From an uncultured Eubacteriales bacterium (lineage in GTDB: Bacteria; Bacillota; Clostridia; Oscillospirales; Acutalibacteraceae): a DNA stretch of 64,000 nt. The stretch spans positions 1 through 64,000 of the forward strand of contig CAKSTF010000007.1 in assembly GCA_934491515.1 (NCBI GenBank). Reading direction: 5' to 3'. The notes beneath the pieces were generated by a model that was given only the letters and a program-made list of their open reading frames with translations, searched no databases and was not told where the DNA came from. A program made the position numbers and the translations under genes. Shown here one piece after another: positions 8,621-18,451 of the stretch (position 1 is its first letter; each line of letters begins with the position of its first letter).

Positions 8621-9845
8621 ACGTATTACGCTTTCGGTATGGCAGTTAAATACCTATGTAAAAAGTCTTTTGCAAAGTGATCCGCACCTTTGCGACCTGC
8701 TGGTTACCGGAGAAATTTCAAACTTTAAACGGTATCCTCAAAGCGGACATTGTTATTTCACGCTTAAAGACAGTGATGCCGCGATTGCCTGCGTTATGTT
8801 CGGCAGCAGTGCCGCGCGTCTCGGCTTTGTTCCGCAGGACGGCGTTACGGTTACCGTGCGCGCCGCCGTTACGCTTTATGAACCGAACGGTAAATATCAA
8901 TTGAACGTTTTTGAAATGTATAAAGGCGGTTTGGGCGAACAGGCGGTAAAGTTTGAACTTTTAAAACAAAAACTTTCGGATGAAGGTCTGTTTTCCGATG
9001 AACACAAACGTCCGTTACCGCCGTATCCGAAAAAGATTGCGGTTGTTACTTCCGACAGCGGCGCCGCCGTTCGTGACATAACGGATATTTTGAACGACCG
9101 CTATCCGCCGTGCGAGGTTTTGCTGTGCCCGGTAAAGGTTCAGGGAACGAACGCAGCAGCGGATATCACGGCAATGCTGAACCGCATTTACAAATTGACC
9201 GATATAGACATTATCATATTAGGCCGCGGCGGCGGTTCTGCCGAGGATTTGGCGGCTTTTAATGATGAAACACTGGTGCGCACGGTCTATGCGTCGCCTG
9301 TGCCTGTAATATCGGCTGTCGGTCATGAAACCGATTTTACGCTCTGTGATTTTGCAGCGGATCTGCGTGCCTCCACGCCCTCCAACGCGGCAGAAAACGC
9401 AGTGCCGGAACGCGCGGAACTGCTGCGCAGGACTGAAATCTGTATGCGGCGTATCATAACTGCGGAAAGCCGGATTTTTGCGCTGTGTGAGAACAGGTAT
9501 AAAACCGCGCTGGCGCGCGCCGGCGGTTTTGACGGCGACAATCTGCTTTCTCCGTATATTCATAAAGTGGATAAATTAAGTACGGCAATCGCTGCTTCTA
9601 CGTTTGAAAAGGCGGCAGGGTGTCAGGCACTGCTTGCAGGCGCCGCCGCAAGGCTTGACGCATTAAGTCCGCTTAAAACCCTTTACCGCGGCTTTGCGGC
9701 GGTAACCAAAAACGGCTGTACGGTGAAGTCTGCAAATGAACTTTTACCCGACGACCGCATAAATTTGAGATTTAAGGACGGCCGTGCCGAATGCGCGGTT
9801 ATTTCTGCCGAAACGGAGGTAAAATCCTTTGAGCACCCCAAATAA
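8613..9845 (+). CDS. xseA: exodeoxyribonuclease VII large subunit
   Basis: Catalytic subunit of the single-strand exonuclease that degrades DNA into oligonucleotides. It has an N-terminal OB-fold (about residues 1-100, VTGEISNFKRYPQSGHCYF), then the catalytic core with IIILGRGGGSAEDLAAFNDE near 205-225 and SAVGHETDFTLCDFAADLRA near 238-258, then a coiled helical tail. Length (410) is normal. It overlaps nusB upstream and xseB downstream, the standard arrangement. Confidence 0.96.
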   Translation: MPERITLSVWQLNTYVKSLLQSDPHLCDLLVTGEISNFKRYPQSGHCYFTLKDSDAAIACVMFGSSAARLGFVPQDGVTVTVRAAVTLYEPNGKYQLNVFEMYKGGLGEQAVKFELLKQKLSDEGLFSDEHKRPLPPYPKKIAVVTSDSGAAVRDITDILNDRYPPCEVLLCPVKVQGTNAAADITAMLNRIYKLTDIDIIILGRGGGSAEDLAAFNDETLVRTVYASPVPVISAVGHETDFTLCDFAADLRASTPSNAAENAVPERAELLRRTEICMRRIITAESRIFALCENRYKTALARAGGFDGDNLLSPYIHKVDKLSTAIAASTFEKAAGCQALLAGAAARLDALSPLKTLYRGFAAVTKNGCTVKSANELLPDDRINLRFKDGRAECAVISAETEVKSFEHPK

Positions 9846-10038
9846 AAAATTCGATTTTGAGGAGTCTGTAAAACGTCTCGAACAGATTTCCGACAAACTC
9901 GAAAGCGGTGATATTTCACTTGACGAATCGATTAAATTGTTTGAACAGGGAATAAAACTTTCACACGAATGTTCAGAATATCTTGAAAAGGCAAAGCAGA
10001 AGATTACAAATATCAGCCAAGCCGAATGTGAGGAGTAA
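9829..10038 (+). CDS. xseB: exodeoxyribonuclease VII small subunit
   Basis: Short coiled-coil partner of XseA. The 69-residue protein has the family core FEESVKRLEQISDKLESG and LDESIKLFEQGIKL. It starts with TTG at 9829, inside the end of xseA, with GGAGGT about 8-9 nt before it. The 17-nt overlap with xseA probably balances production of the two subunits. Confidence 0.93.
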   Translation: MSTPNKKFDFEESVKRLEQISDKLESGDISLDESIKLFEQGIKLSHECSEYLEKAKQKITNISQAECEE

Positions 10039-10040
10039 TT

Positions 10041-10919
10041 ATGATAGAACCTTTTATGCATGACTATAAGGAAAAAATTGACGCACGTCTTTCAATGCTT
10101 TTTTCCGAAAGAGGGCAGGCTTATGACAGCGTGCTGACTGCCGGTTCATACAGTCTTACCGGCGGCGGTAAACGCATAAGACCGATAATTTTGCTTGAAT
10201 TCTATAAGATTTTCGGCGGTGCGGACGATTGCGCCTATAATTTTGCCTGTGCGCTTGAGATGATTCACACATATTCGCTTATTCATGACGATCTTCCGTG
10301 TATGGATAATGATGATTTCCGCCGCGGCAGGCCCTCATGCCACAAACAGTACGGGGAGGCAACTGCGCTGCTTGCAGGCGATGCGCTTCTTACCGAGGCG
10401 TTCGGCGTTGCGGCAAGAACGCTGGGGCTTCCTGCCGAACGAATCACAAAAGGTATCGAAGTGCTTTCCGCAAGCGCTGGTGCCGCAGGAATGATAGGCG
10501 GTCAGGTGCTTGATATTGAAGGCGAGGGTAAAGACAACGAACTTTCCCGCGTGCTTGATATGTATAAACTTAAAACCGGTGCACTTATAAAAGCGGCAGC
10601 GGTTTGCGGTGCAATACTTGCCGGCGCTGAAGACGAGGATGTTAAGATTGCCGAAAAATACGCAGAAAGCCTGGGTGTGGCTTTCCAGGTTATTGACGAT
10701 ATACTTGACGTTACGGGCGATTCACAACTTCTCGGAAAACCGATAGGCAGCGACGACAAGAACGGCAAAAACACGGCTGTCTCCATTCTTGGAACAGAGA
10801 AGGCGCGCGCGCTTGCCGCAAAACTTACCGACGAGGCGCTTTCTGCGCTTGAAATGCTTCCCGGAAACAAGGATAATCTGCGTTCTCTTACCGAATATCT
10901 GCTTGTCAGGGAGTACTAA
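10041..10919 (+). CDS. ispA: polyprenyl synthetase (farnesyl diphosphate synthase type)
   Basis: Condenses isopentenyl diphosphate with allylic diphosphates to give farnesyl or geranylgeranyl diphosphate. Aspartate-rich motif 1 is DDLPCMD (83-89) and motif 2 is DDILD (219-223); GGGKRIRP lies at 41-48. Length 292. The residues before motif 1 (HTYSLIHDDLPCMDNDD) are the short-chain bacterial type. It sits immediately before dxs, so precursor synthesis and chain elongation share an operon. The exact product length cannot be read from sequence. Confidence 0.93.
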   Translation: MIEPFMHDYKEKIDARLSMLFSERGQAYDSVLTAGSYSLTGGGKRIRPIILLEFYKIFGGADDCAYNFACALEMIHTYSLIHDDLPCMDNDDFRRGRPSCHKQYGEATALLAGDALLTEAFGVAARTLGLPAERITKGIEVLSASAGAAGMIGGQVLDIEGEGKDNELSRVLDMYKLKTGALIKAAAVCGAILAGAEDEDVKIAEKYAESLGVAFQVIDDILDVTGDSQLLGKPIGSDDKNGKNTAVSILGTEKARALAAKLTDEALSALEMLPGNKDNLRSLTEYLLVREY

Positions 10920-10940
10920 TCAGAATTTGGGAGATACGGC

Positions 10941-12764
10941 ATGGAATATAAGATTTTAAGCAGCATAAACTGTCCTGCCGATTTAATAAAACTTGATAAA
11001 CAGCAAACAGCGCTTTTGTGCGAAGAACTGCGTGGAAAGATAATCGACACCGTTTCCAAAAACGGCGGTCATCTGGCTTCTAATTTGGGGTCGGTAGAAC
11101 TTACGGTAGCGATTCACCGCGCTTTTTCCGCCCCTCAGGACGCCGTTATTTTTGATGTGGGGCATCAGTCTTATGCACATAAACTTTTAACAGGCAGATT
11201 CGACCGATTTGACACGATACGCAAAGAAAACGGTATATCCGGCTTTATGCGCCCCAAAGAGAGCATATACGATCCATTTGTTACGGGGCACAGCAGCAAT
11301 TCCATTTCCGCCGCCTACGGCATTTATAAAGCAAAATGTATAAAGGGCGAGAAGGGCACTGCGGTCGCCGTTATCGGCGACGGCGCTCTTACCGGCGGTA
11401 TGGCGTATGAAGCGCTTAACAATGTCGGCAGTTCAAGAAATAAATTTATCGTTATACTGAATGATAACAAGATGTCTATTTCAAGAAACGTCGGCGCACT
11501 GGCGCGTGCGCTTACGAAAATGCGCAATAAACCTAAATATCATGCGTTTAAATTTGCGGTTACCGATATACTCAATAAAATACCGCTTGTCGGCAAACCG
11601 ATAGAATCTGCAATTTTTTCCGTTAAAGAGGCTTTTAAAGCCTTGGTTTACAGGAATAATATTTTTACAAGCCTTGGGTTTAACTATTTAGGACCCGTGG
11701 ACGGTCATAATGTAGACGCCATGGAGCAGATTTTTAAGGTTGCTCAGAAATATATAAGACCCACGCTTGTCCATGTGGTTACTACCAAGGGCAAGGGATA
11801 TACTTTTGCCGAAAACAGTCCAAAAACTTATCACGGAGTTTCGCCGTTTGACGTTGAAGAGGGCGCCGCTTTTTCCGAAAAAATGTCCTTTTCTTCCGTT
11901 GCCGGTGAAACGCTTTGTAAAATGGCAGAAGCCGATACGTCCGTTTGCGCCGTTACAGCCGCTATGCGTGAAGGTACGGGACTTTATGAATTTTCTCAAC
12001 TTTATAAAAACCGCTTTTTCGATGTTGGAATAGCGGAACAACACGCGGTCACGTTTTGCGCGGGAATGGCATCGGGAGGACTTAAACCGTATTTTGCCGT
12101 ATATTCAAGTTTTTTGCAGCGCGCCTACGATCAGGTACTGCATGATACCGCAATCGGGAACTATCCTGTAAAGTTTCTTGTTGACAGGGCAGGTTTTGTG
12201 GGGGAAGACGGCGAAACACATCAGGGGATATTTGACGTTCCTTTTTTATGCAGCATACCGGGTATGACCGTTTATTCACCTTCGGATTATTCCGAGCTTA
12301 AAAAGGCGATTATGTTATCGGCAGACTTTACTGGACCTGTTGCTGTGAGATATCCGCGCGGAAGTTCTTCTGCAGAACACGGCGCCGACCCTGCGGATAA
12401 TTATACACTTTACGGTAAGAACGCAAAAAAATGCGTTGTTACCTACGGAAGAGAATTCGGTGAGGTTCATAAAGCACAGGAAAAAGCCGAATTTGACATT
12501 TTAAAACTTAACCGAATCTACCCGATTGACGAAGATGCTGTTAAAATACTTCTTAATTATGACAGTGTTTCCTTTTTTGAAGAATCATCGCTTTCGGGCG
12601 GCATTGCCGAACATCTCGCGCAAAGACTTTTATCTTGCGGTTATTCCGGCAGTTATCGTGTTTTTGCCGTTCCCGACGAGTTTGTGCCCGCTGCAACGGT
12701 GAAATCTCAACTTAAGAAATACGGTCTTGATTCGGATTCTGTAATAAAGGAAATGAGCCGTTAG
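10941..12764 (+). CDS. dxs: 1-deoxy-D-xylulose-5-phosphate synthase
   Basis: Thiamine-diphosphate enzyme that joins pyruvate and glyceraldehyde 3-phosphate, the first step of the MEP isoprenoid pathway. TPP-binding motif GDGALTGG starts at 146 and ends with NDN (174-176); GHQSYAHK is near 74; the transketolase pyrimidine domain has DVGIAEQHAVTFCAGMA near 357, followed by the C-terminal transketolase domain. Length 607 is slightly short but complete. Ribosome binding site GGGAGA precedes the ATG. Confidence 0.96.
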   Translation: MEYKILSSINCPADLIKLDKQQTALLCEELRGKIIDTVSKNGGHLASNLGSVELTVAIHRAFSAPQDAVIFDVGHQSYAHKLLTGRFDRFDTIRKENGISGFMRPKESIYDPFVTGHSSNSISAAYGIYKAKCIKGEKGTAVAVIGDGALTGGMAYEALNNVGSSRNKFIVILNDNKMSISRNVGALARALTKMRNKPKYHAFKFAVTDILNKIPLVGKPIESAIFSVKEAFKALVYRNNIFTSLGFNYLGPVDGHNVDAMEQIFKVAQKYIRPTLVHVVTTKGKGYTFAENSPKTYHGVSPFDVEEGAAFSEKMSFSSVAGETLCKMAEADTSVCAVTAAMREGTGLYEFSQLYKNRFFDVGIAEQHAVTFCAGMASGGLKPYFAVYSSFLQRAYDQVLHDTAIGNYPVKFLVDRAGFVGEDGETHQGIFDVPFLCSIPGMTVYSPSDYSELKKAIMLSADFTGPVAVRYPRGSSSAEHGADPADNYTLYGKNAKKCVVTYGREFGEVHKAQEKAEFDILKLNRIYPIDEDAVKILLNYDSVSFFEESSLSGGIAEHLAQRLLSCGYSGSYRVFAVPDEFVPAATVKSQLKKYGLDSDSVIKEMSR

Positions 12765-12766
12765 TT

Positions 12767-13597
12767 ATGCAACAAAAAGAAAGACTTGACACCGCTTTGG
12801 TTTTGCGCGGTCTGGCTGTTTCACGCGAAAAGGCAAAGGCGCTTATTATGTCGGGCAACGTTTATGTAAACAACCAAAAATCGGATAAGGCCGGAACTTC
12901 CGTAAAACCCGATGACAATATCGAGGTGCGCGGCGAAACATTAAAGTACGTAAGCCGCGGCGGTCTTAAACTTGAAAAGGCAGTTGAATCTTTCGGCGTT
13001 GTGCTGGAAGGTTCTGTTTGTGCCGATATAGGCGCTTCTACAGGCGGATTTACCGATTGTATGCTGCAAAACGGCGCCGCAAAGGTTTTTGCCGTTGATG
13101 TGGGCTACGGTCAGTTAGCATGGAAACTGCGTACCGATCCCCGTGTTGTAAATCTTGAAAGAACAAACTTCAGATACGTCACAAAAGAACAGATTCCCGA
13201 AGCGCTCGATTTTGCCTCGGTTGATGTATCGTTCATTTCACTTTCGCTTATTCTGCCGGTTTTATTTGGATTGTTAAAGCCGGGCGGCAGGACGGTTTGC
13301 CTTATTAAACCGCAGTTTGAGGCAGGTCGTGAAAACGTGGGCAAAAAGGGTGTTGTTCGCGATAAAAGAGTGCATACGGCAGTTATAGAAAAAATTCTCG
13401 GCGTTGCCGCGGAAAACGGATTTTCCGTTTTGGGACTTGATTTTTCGCCTGTTAAAGGTCCCGAAGGCAACATTGAATATCTGATGTTTGCGGAAAAGTC
13501 GGAAAATCCGCAAAACCTGTGCGATGTTATGCCGGCAGACGTTGTTGAAGCGTCGCACACAGCACTTGATAAAAACAGTAAGGAGGCTAATATATGA
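12767..13597 (+). CDS. tlyA: TlyA family rRNA 2'-O-methyltransferase
   Basis: S4 RNA-binding domain (about residues 5-65) followed by an FtsJ/RrmJ-like SAM methyltransferase (CADIGASTGGFTDCMLQ near 85-101, VDVGYGQLAWKLR near 110). Family members methylate 16S and/or 23S rRNA; the target here is inferred. It lies between dxs and nadK as in many Firmicutes. The stop overlaps the nadK start by 4 nt. Confidence 0.93.
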   Translation: MQQKERLDTALVLRGLAVSREKAKALIMSGNVYVNNQKSDKAGTSVKPDDNIEVRGETLKYVSRGGLKLEKAVESFGVVLEGSVCADIGASTGGFTDCMLQNGAAKVFAVDVGYGQLAWKLRTDPRVVNLERTNFRYVTKEQIPEALDFASVDVSFISLSLILPVLFGLLKPGGRTVCLIKPQFEAGRENVGKKGVVRDKRVHTAVIEKILGVAAENGFSVLGLDFSPVKGPEGNIEYLMFAEKSENPQNLCDVMPADVVEASHTALDKNSKEANI

Positions 13598-14451
13598 CAA
13601 TAGGCGTTATACCTAACCTTGATAAACGCGGTTCGTCGGATATGGTTGAAAAGATAGGTACGCTCTTCTTAAACGAGGGAATTGACGCCTATTTGCCCGA
13701 CAGTCTTTGCTGTTCTGTATATAAAAGCGCCCCGGAAGAAGAAATATTCAAAAATTGCGATATAATCGTCACAATAGGCGGCGACGGAACGATAATCCGA
13801 TATGCAAAACGTGCTGCAGCATACGGCAAACCGATTTTGGGAATAAACGCAGGCAGGATGGGATATCTTGCCAATGTTGAGCAAAACGACTATAAACTCC
13901 TTTCAAAACTGAAAACCGGTGATTATTCGGTAGAAGAACGTATGCTTTTAAAGGTTGATTTGTCCGACAACGAAAAAACCTTCGGAGTTTATGAAGCCCT
14001 TAACGACGCGGTTATAACCGGAGGTTTTATCTCTAGAATAATTGATGTTAAGGCTTATATCGGCAGAGAAAACATTCACTACCGTGCTGACGGTCTTATC
14101 GTCTCAACACCTACGGGTTCCACGGCGTATTCAATGTCTGCCGGCGGACCTATTATTGACCCGGTAATGGACGCAATCTGTCTTACGCCGATTTGTTCGC
14201 ATACCCTTACTGCAAAACCGATGATAATAAGTGCGGATAAATCGCTTGTTCTTAAGGCCTATTCAAAAAAACGTGTTGAAATATTTTTATCGATAGACGG
14301 CAGAAAGGCAGCAACTTTAAAACCGTATAATAAAATTACCGTTACCAAGTCGGAAAGAACCGTAAAACTTATAACCTTGAACGACCGTTCTTTTTTCAGC
14401 ACACTCTCGGCAAAATTTTCTGATGTAAGAGGCGTAAACAATGAAAGGTAA
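13594..14451 (+). CDS. nadK: NAD kinase
   Basis: Makes NADP from NAD and ATP or polyphosphate. The glycine-rich GGDGT is at 62-66, and GINAGRMGYL near 84 and ADGLIVSTPTGSTAYSMSAGGP near 169 are family signatures. Length 285. The usual NE pair of the NAD-binding site appears as ND in YEALNDAVI, a conservative change. The ATG is preceded by AAGGAGG. argR starts inside its last codons. Confidence 0.95.
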   Translation: MTIGVIPNLDKRGSSDMVEKIGTLFLNEGIDAYLPDSLCCSVYKSAPEEEIFKNCDIIVTIGGDGTIIRYAKRAAAYGKPILGINAGRMGYLANVEQNDYKLLSKLKTGDYSVEERMLLKVDLSDNEKTFGVYEALNDAVITGGFISRIIDVKAYIGRENIHYRADGLIVSTPTGSTAYSMSAGGPIIDPVMDAICLTPICSHTLTAKPMIISADKSLVLKAYSKKRVEIFLSIDGRKAATLKPYNKITVTKSERTVKLITLNDRSFFSTLSAKFSDVRGVNNER

Positions 14452-14902
14452 CAGACAGCAAAAAATTCTTGAAATTATAAAAGAACAGATCATTTTTACA
14501 CAGGACGATCTGCAAAACGCATTACAGCGCGCGGGATATAATGTAACGCAGTCTACAGTATCGCGCGATATTAAAGAACTGCGGCTGCTCAAATGCCGCG
14601 ACGGCGAAGGCAATTACCGATATTTAAGTCCTGCTGCCGACGGTACTGGCGGAAATCATTCAAACGCACGCTATGCCGAAATGATAGGACATTCCGTTAT
14701 CGACGTACAGTATGCGCTCAACGATATAGTGATAAAATGCTACAACGGTATGGCACAAAGCGTTTGCATTGCGGTCGACGCGCTTTTTAACGATAAAATG
14801 ATCGGCACCATCGCAGGCGACGATACAATACTTGCCGTTACCCATTCGGAGACGGAAGCAGAAGTATTGACGACTGAAATAAAGGCGCTTATCGGTAAAT
14901 AA
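14441..14902 (+). CDS. argR: arginine repressor ArgR/AhrC
   Basis: Arginine-sensing repressor/activator. N-terminal winged helix (residues 1-65; RAGYNVTQSTVSRDIKELRL is the recognition region) and C-terminal hexamerisation/arginine-binding domain with AGDDTILAV near 125. Length 153 is standard. Firmicutes often keep argR between nadK and recN even though no arginine gene is nearby, as here. Confidence 0.95.
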   Translation: MKGNRQQKILEIIKEQIIFTQDDLQNALQRAGYNVTQSTVSRDIKELRLLKCRDGEGNYRYLSPAADGTGGNHSNARYAEMIGHSVIDVQYALNDIVIKCYNGMAQSVCIAVDALFNDKMIGTIAGDDTILAVTHSETEAEVLTTEIKALIGK

Positions 14903-14904
14903 AT

Positions 14905-16569
14905 ATGCTTAAGTTTTTACACATTGAAAACATTGCGGTTATAGACAAAACCGATATTGATTTTTGCGGCGGACTTAATTGCCTGACCGGTGAGACGGGC
15001 TCCGGAAAATCAATAGTAATAGATTCAATTAACGCGATTCTGGGTGAACGCACCTCAAAGGAACTTATAAGAAACGGCTGCGATTTTGCCGAAGTTTCGG
15101 CGCTTTTTTGCGATATATCAAAGAAAACCGCCGCGTGTCTTTCGGAAAGCGGATATGAGCCCGACAGCGAAGGCAATCTGCTTATAATGCGCAAACTGTC
15201 GGCGTCCGGCAACGGCAGCATAAGAATTAACGGCAGACCTGCGACGGCAGGAATACTCAGGGAAATTTCAAAAAGTCTTGTAAATATTCACGGTCAGCAC
15301 GACAATCAGAACCTCCTGCAGCCCGAAAATCATATCGGTTATGTTGATATGGTTGCCGAAAACGATGCTGAGATTGCCGCTTACTCCTCCGAATTCAGGC
15401 ATTTAAACACTTTGAGAAAAGAACTTATAAGCCTTGAAACCGACGAGGATGAAAAGAAAAGAAAGTGCGATCTTTTAAACTATCAGATAAACGAGATAAA
15501 GAGCGCCGATATAAAATCGGGCGAATACGAGAAACTGAAAAAGCAGTTGTCGCTTGCCGAAAATTATGAAAATCGGATAAAGGCGTTAAGTACGGCATAT
15601 TCACTTCTTAACGGTACAGACGATTCCGACGGCGCCGTATCACTTATCAGAAACGCAGAATTCGCATTTAATACAGCGGCAGGGGAGGACGAACAAAAAC
15701 TTTCCCAGGCGTTTTTGGATGTTTTAAGCGGACTTGAGGATATTGCTTCGGAAATACGCACAATGCAGTCGGACGCAGAAAGCGGTTATAACGATCCGGA
15801 AAATATAAGGGCGCGGCTTGACATTCTGCGCTCGGTTATGCTAAAATACGGCGGTACCGAAGACGCGGCTCTTGATTACCTTTCAAGCGCCGAAAAGGAA
15901 CTTGAAAGTATCAATAACGCAGATGAGCGAATTAAAGTTCTATCGAATGAACTTGACCGTTCGGCGGAAAAACTTGTCCGTCTCGGCAAGGCACTTACGG
16001 ATACGCGCGTAAAGGCTGCAGCAGAACTTTCGGAAAAAATTACGGAAACATTAAAGTACCTTAATATGCCGAACGTCGGCTTTACGGTTCAAATCAACCA
16101 GGGCAAATATTCAAGAAACGGCTGCGACGTTGTTGAATTTATGATACGCACAAATGCAGGCGACGGGTTTAAACCGCTTTATAAAATTGCTTCCGGCGGC
16201 GAACTTTCGCGCGTTATGCTTGCAATTAAAAACTGCCTTGCAGATAAAGACGATGTTGACACTTTGATATTTGACGAGATTGATTCGGGTATCAGCGGCG
16301 TTACCGCGGATAAGGTCGGCGAGCTTTTAAAACGCGTTTCCGAAAAACGTCAGGTTATATGCGTTACGCATTTGGCACAGATTGCGGCGTATGCTGCAAA
16401 TCATCTGCTTATATCAAAATCCGTTACGGAAAATAAGACCTATACTAAGGTTCAAACGCTTGACTTTGAAGAAAGAATCAAAGAAATAGCGCGTATAATG
16501 TCCGGTACGGAAATAACCGATAATCTATACAATTCCGCAAGGGAATTGCTTGACAGGAGTAAAAAATAA
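14905..16569 (+). CDS. recN: DNA repair protein RecN
   Basis: SMC-like ATPase used in double-strand break repair. Walker A GETGSGKS at 29-36; central coiled coil with long Glu/Lys-rich helices (about 150-370); signature and Walker B region ASGGELSRVMLAIK and DTLIFDEIDSGISG near 430-465. Length 554 is normal. tyrS starts on its stop codon (TAATG). In Bacillus and many Clostridia spoIVB and spo0A follow recN; they do not here. Confidence 0.95.
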   Translation: MLKFLHIENIAVIDKTDIDFCGGLNCLTGETGSGKSIVIDSINAILGERTSKELIRNGCDFAEVSALFCDISKKTAACLSESGYEPDSEGNLLIMRKLSASGNGSIRINGRPATAGILREISKSLVNIHGQHDNQNLLQPENHIGYVDMVAENDAEIAAYSSEFRHLNTLRKELISLETDEDEKKRKCDLLNYQINEIKSADIKSGEYEKLKKQLSLAENYENRIKALSTAYSLLNGTDDSDGAVSLIRNAEFAFNTAAGEDEQKLSQAFLDVLSGLEDIASEIRTMQSDAESGYNDPENIRARLDILRSVMLKYGGTEDAALDYLSSAEKELESINNADERIKVLSNELDRSAEKLVRLGKALTDTRVKAAAELSEKITETLKYLNMPNVGFTVQINQGKYSRNGCDVVEFMIRTNAGDGFKPLYKIASGGELSRVMLAIKNCLADKDDVDTLIFDEIDSGISGVTADKVGELLKRVSEKRQVICVTHLAQIAAYAANHLLISKSVTENKTYTKVQTLDFEERIKEIARIMSGTEITDNLYNSARELLDRSKK

Positions 16570-17792
16570 TGGGTATTTATGAAGAACTTGTAGCCCGCGG
16601 TCTTATCGCCCAGGTTACCGATGAAAAAGAAATCAAAGAACTTATCAACAACGGCAAGGCAACGTTTTATATCGGATTTGACCCCACGGCGGACAGCCTG
16701 CATGTAGGTCATTTTATGGCGCTTTGCCTTATGAAGCGCCTTCAGATGGCGGGAAACCGTCCGGTGGTACTTATCGGCGGCGGCACAGGTTACATAGGCG
16801 ACCCCAGCGGCCGCAGCGATATGCGTACCGTTATGTCGCCCGAAACCATTGAATATAACTGCAATTGCTTTAAAAAGCAGATGGAACGCTTTATAGAGTT
16901 CGGTGACGGAAAGGCGATAATGGTAAATAATGCCGATTGGCTGCTTAAACTCAATTATGTAGAACTTCTGCGCGAGGTAGGCGCCTGCTTCTCGGTAAAC
17001 AATATGCTCCGTGCGCGCTGCTATGAACAGCGCATGGAAAAGGGACTGAGTTTCTTAGAGTTTAACTACATGATAATGCAGAGTTATGACTTCTATCATC
17101 TTTTCAAGGAATACGGATGCAATATGCAGTTCGGCGGTGACGATCAGTGGTCAAATATGCTTTCGGGCACTGAACTTATAAGAAAGAAACTCGGCAAAGA
17201 CGCCCACGCGATGACGATAACCCTTCTTATGAACAGCGAGGGCAAAAAGATGGGTAAAACGGCCTCCGGCGCCGTTTGGCTCGACCCCAAAAAGACATCG
17301 CCTTATGAATTTTATCAGTACTGGCGCAATGTGGGCGATAAAGACGTACTTAAATGTATTCGTATGCTTACCTTCCTGCCGCTTGACCAAATTGACGAAA
17401 TGGACAAGTGGGAAGGCAGCCAGCTAAATTGCGCTAAAGAGATACTTGCCTTTGAACTTACCAAGCTTGTTCACGGCGAGAAAGAGGCACAAAAAGCACA
17501 GGAAACTTCAAAAGCAGTATTTGCAGGTGCGGGTTCGCACGAAAATATGCCAACTACGGTACTTCACGAAAGCGACTTTACGGACGGTCCTATCGGAATA
17601 CTTTCCCTTATGGTAAAGGGTGAGTTAGCGGCCTCAAACGGCGAAGCAAGACGTCTTGTTATGCAGGGCGGCGTTTCGGTTGACGACGTACGCGTTTCCG
17701 ACCCCAAAACTTCTTACACATTTGCCGAACTTAAAAACGGCGTTATCGTTAAAAAGGGAAAGAAAAATGTAGTAAAGTATATTGCAGAATAA
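16569..17792 (+). CDS. tyrS: tyrosyl-tRNA synthetase
   Basis: Charges tRNA-Tyr. Class I features: DPTADSLHVGHFMAL (HIGH-like HVGH) near residue 38, QFGGDDQWSNML near 185, and the KMSKS-like KKMGKT near 223. A C-terminal S4-type RNA-binding domain follows (about 335-400). Length 407. It is the last gene of the nusB operon and has no T-box of its own; it starts on the recN stop codon and is followed by a terminator. Confidence 0.96.
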   Translation: MGIYEELVARGLIAQVTDEKEIKELINNGKATFYIGFDPTADSLHVGHFMALCLMKRLQMAGNRPVVLIGGGTGYIGDPSGRSDMRTVMSPETIEYNCNCFKKQMERFIEFGDGKAIMVNNADWLLKLNYVELLREVGACFSVNNMLRARCYEQRMEKGLSFLEFNYMIMQSYDFYHLFKEYGCNMQFGGDDQWSNMLSGTELIRKKLGKDAHAMTITLLMNSEGKKMGKTASGAVWLDPKKTSPYEFYQYWRNVGDKDVLKCIRMLTFLPLDQIDEMDKWEGSQLNCAKEILAFELTKLVHGEKEAQKAQETSKAVFAGAGSHENMPTTVLHESDFTDGPIGILSLMVKGELAASNGEARRLVMQGGVSVDDVRVSDPKTSYTFAELKNGVIVKKGKKNVVKYIAE

Positions 17793-17811
17793 CAGTATAC
17801 TTTTAATCTTA

Positions 17812-17837
17812 AAAAGGGCCGCAAAAGCGGCTCTTTT
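17812..17837 (+). terminator. terminator of the nusB-tyrS operon
   Basis: AAAAGGGCCGC / GCGGCTCTTTT stem (one G-U pair) with an AAAA loop and a T-rich tail. Confidence 0.85.
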
Positions 17838-17859
17838 ATTTCACCTAAAATTTTAAATG

Positions 17860-17888
17860 CTGACAAAACGCTCCTTTGGTGTTATACT
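17860..17888 (+). promoter_or_regulatory. relic promoter before decayed genes
   Basis: CTGACA (17860-17865), 17-nt spacer, TATACT (17883-17888). It precedes only broken reading frames. Confidence 0.45.
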
Positions 17889-17945
17889 AAAACGCACATT
17901 GCAAAACATCGGAAAGACCGGTAATTTTGCCTGCCTGAGGATTAT

Positions 17946-18170
17946 ATGTGCAAATATAACGCACTGTTTGCGGAAACTTATTTTAAAATGAACTTAAAGC
18001 CGAATCGGCGTTTACCTTTACAGGTGCAAAGGAGCTTCTGCGCCTTGTAATTTTAACGCTCCCTCTTCCTACCGGCTGCGCAGTTGCGGCAAGTATTGCC
18101 GAGAGAATAATAAACGCCTATATGAAAGTGGAAACGGCATTATATACAGTGCTTGCCGATTCCGATATTA
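17946..18170 (+). pseudogene. decayed coding sequence of unknown family
   Basis: One frame reads CKYNALFAETYFKMNLK and then hits unrelated sequence; shifting frame near 18000 continues as FTFTGAKELLRLVILTLPLP and then CAVAASIAERIINAYMKVETA. The composition is protein-like and coherent across one frameshift, which suggests a recently broken gene. I do not recognise the family. It runs into the GNAT remnant at about 18150. Confidence 0.4.
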
Positions 18171-18356
18171 TGCGGCATCATCCATACACTATCCATACAT
18201 TTTTGATAAAACGTGGGTTCTAAACTGGAACAGCAGAAATATTGAACGTCACCGCGCGTTCAGATTCGGATTGTGGGCGGTGTGTTTAAAAGAAGCCGGA
18301 GAAATGATAGGCGACTGCGGACTTACCATGCAAAACATAAAAAGAGTTTACGGATG
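18140..18356 (+). pseudogene. GNAT N-acetyltransferase remnant
   Basis: The translated pieces YTVLADSDIMRHHPYTIHTF and, after a frameshift near 18210, LNWNSRNIERHRAFRFGLWA followed by VCLKEAGEMIGDCGLTMQNI match the start and central beta strands of RimJ/RimL-like acetyltransferases. Such proteins are about 170 residues; this one stops at a TGA after about 65 and lacks the acetyl-CoA binding loop. Non-functional. Confidence 0.65.
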
Positions 18357-18451
18357 ACGAAGGCGAACGGACGGCAGTTTATAAAATCAGCCGCGGCAAG
18401 TGCTTTGCAGAATAAAAGAAAAGGAATTTCAAAGTTAATAGGTAGGTAAAA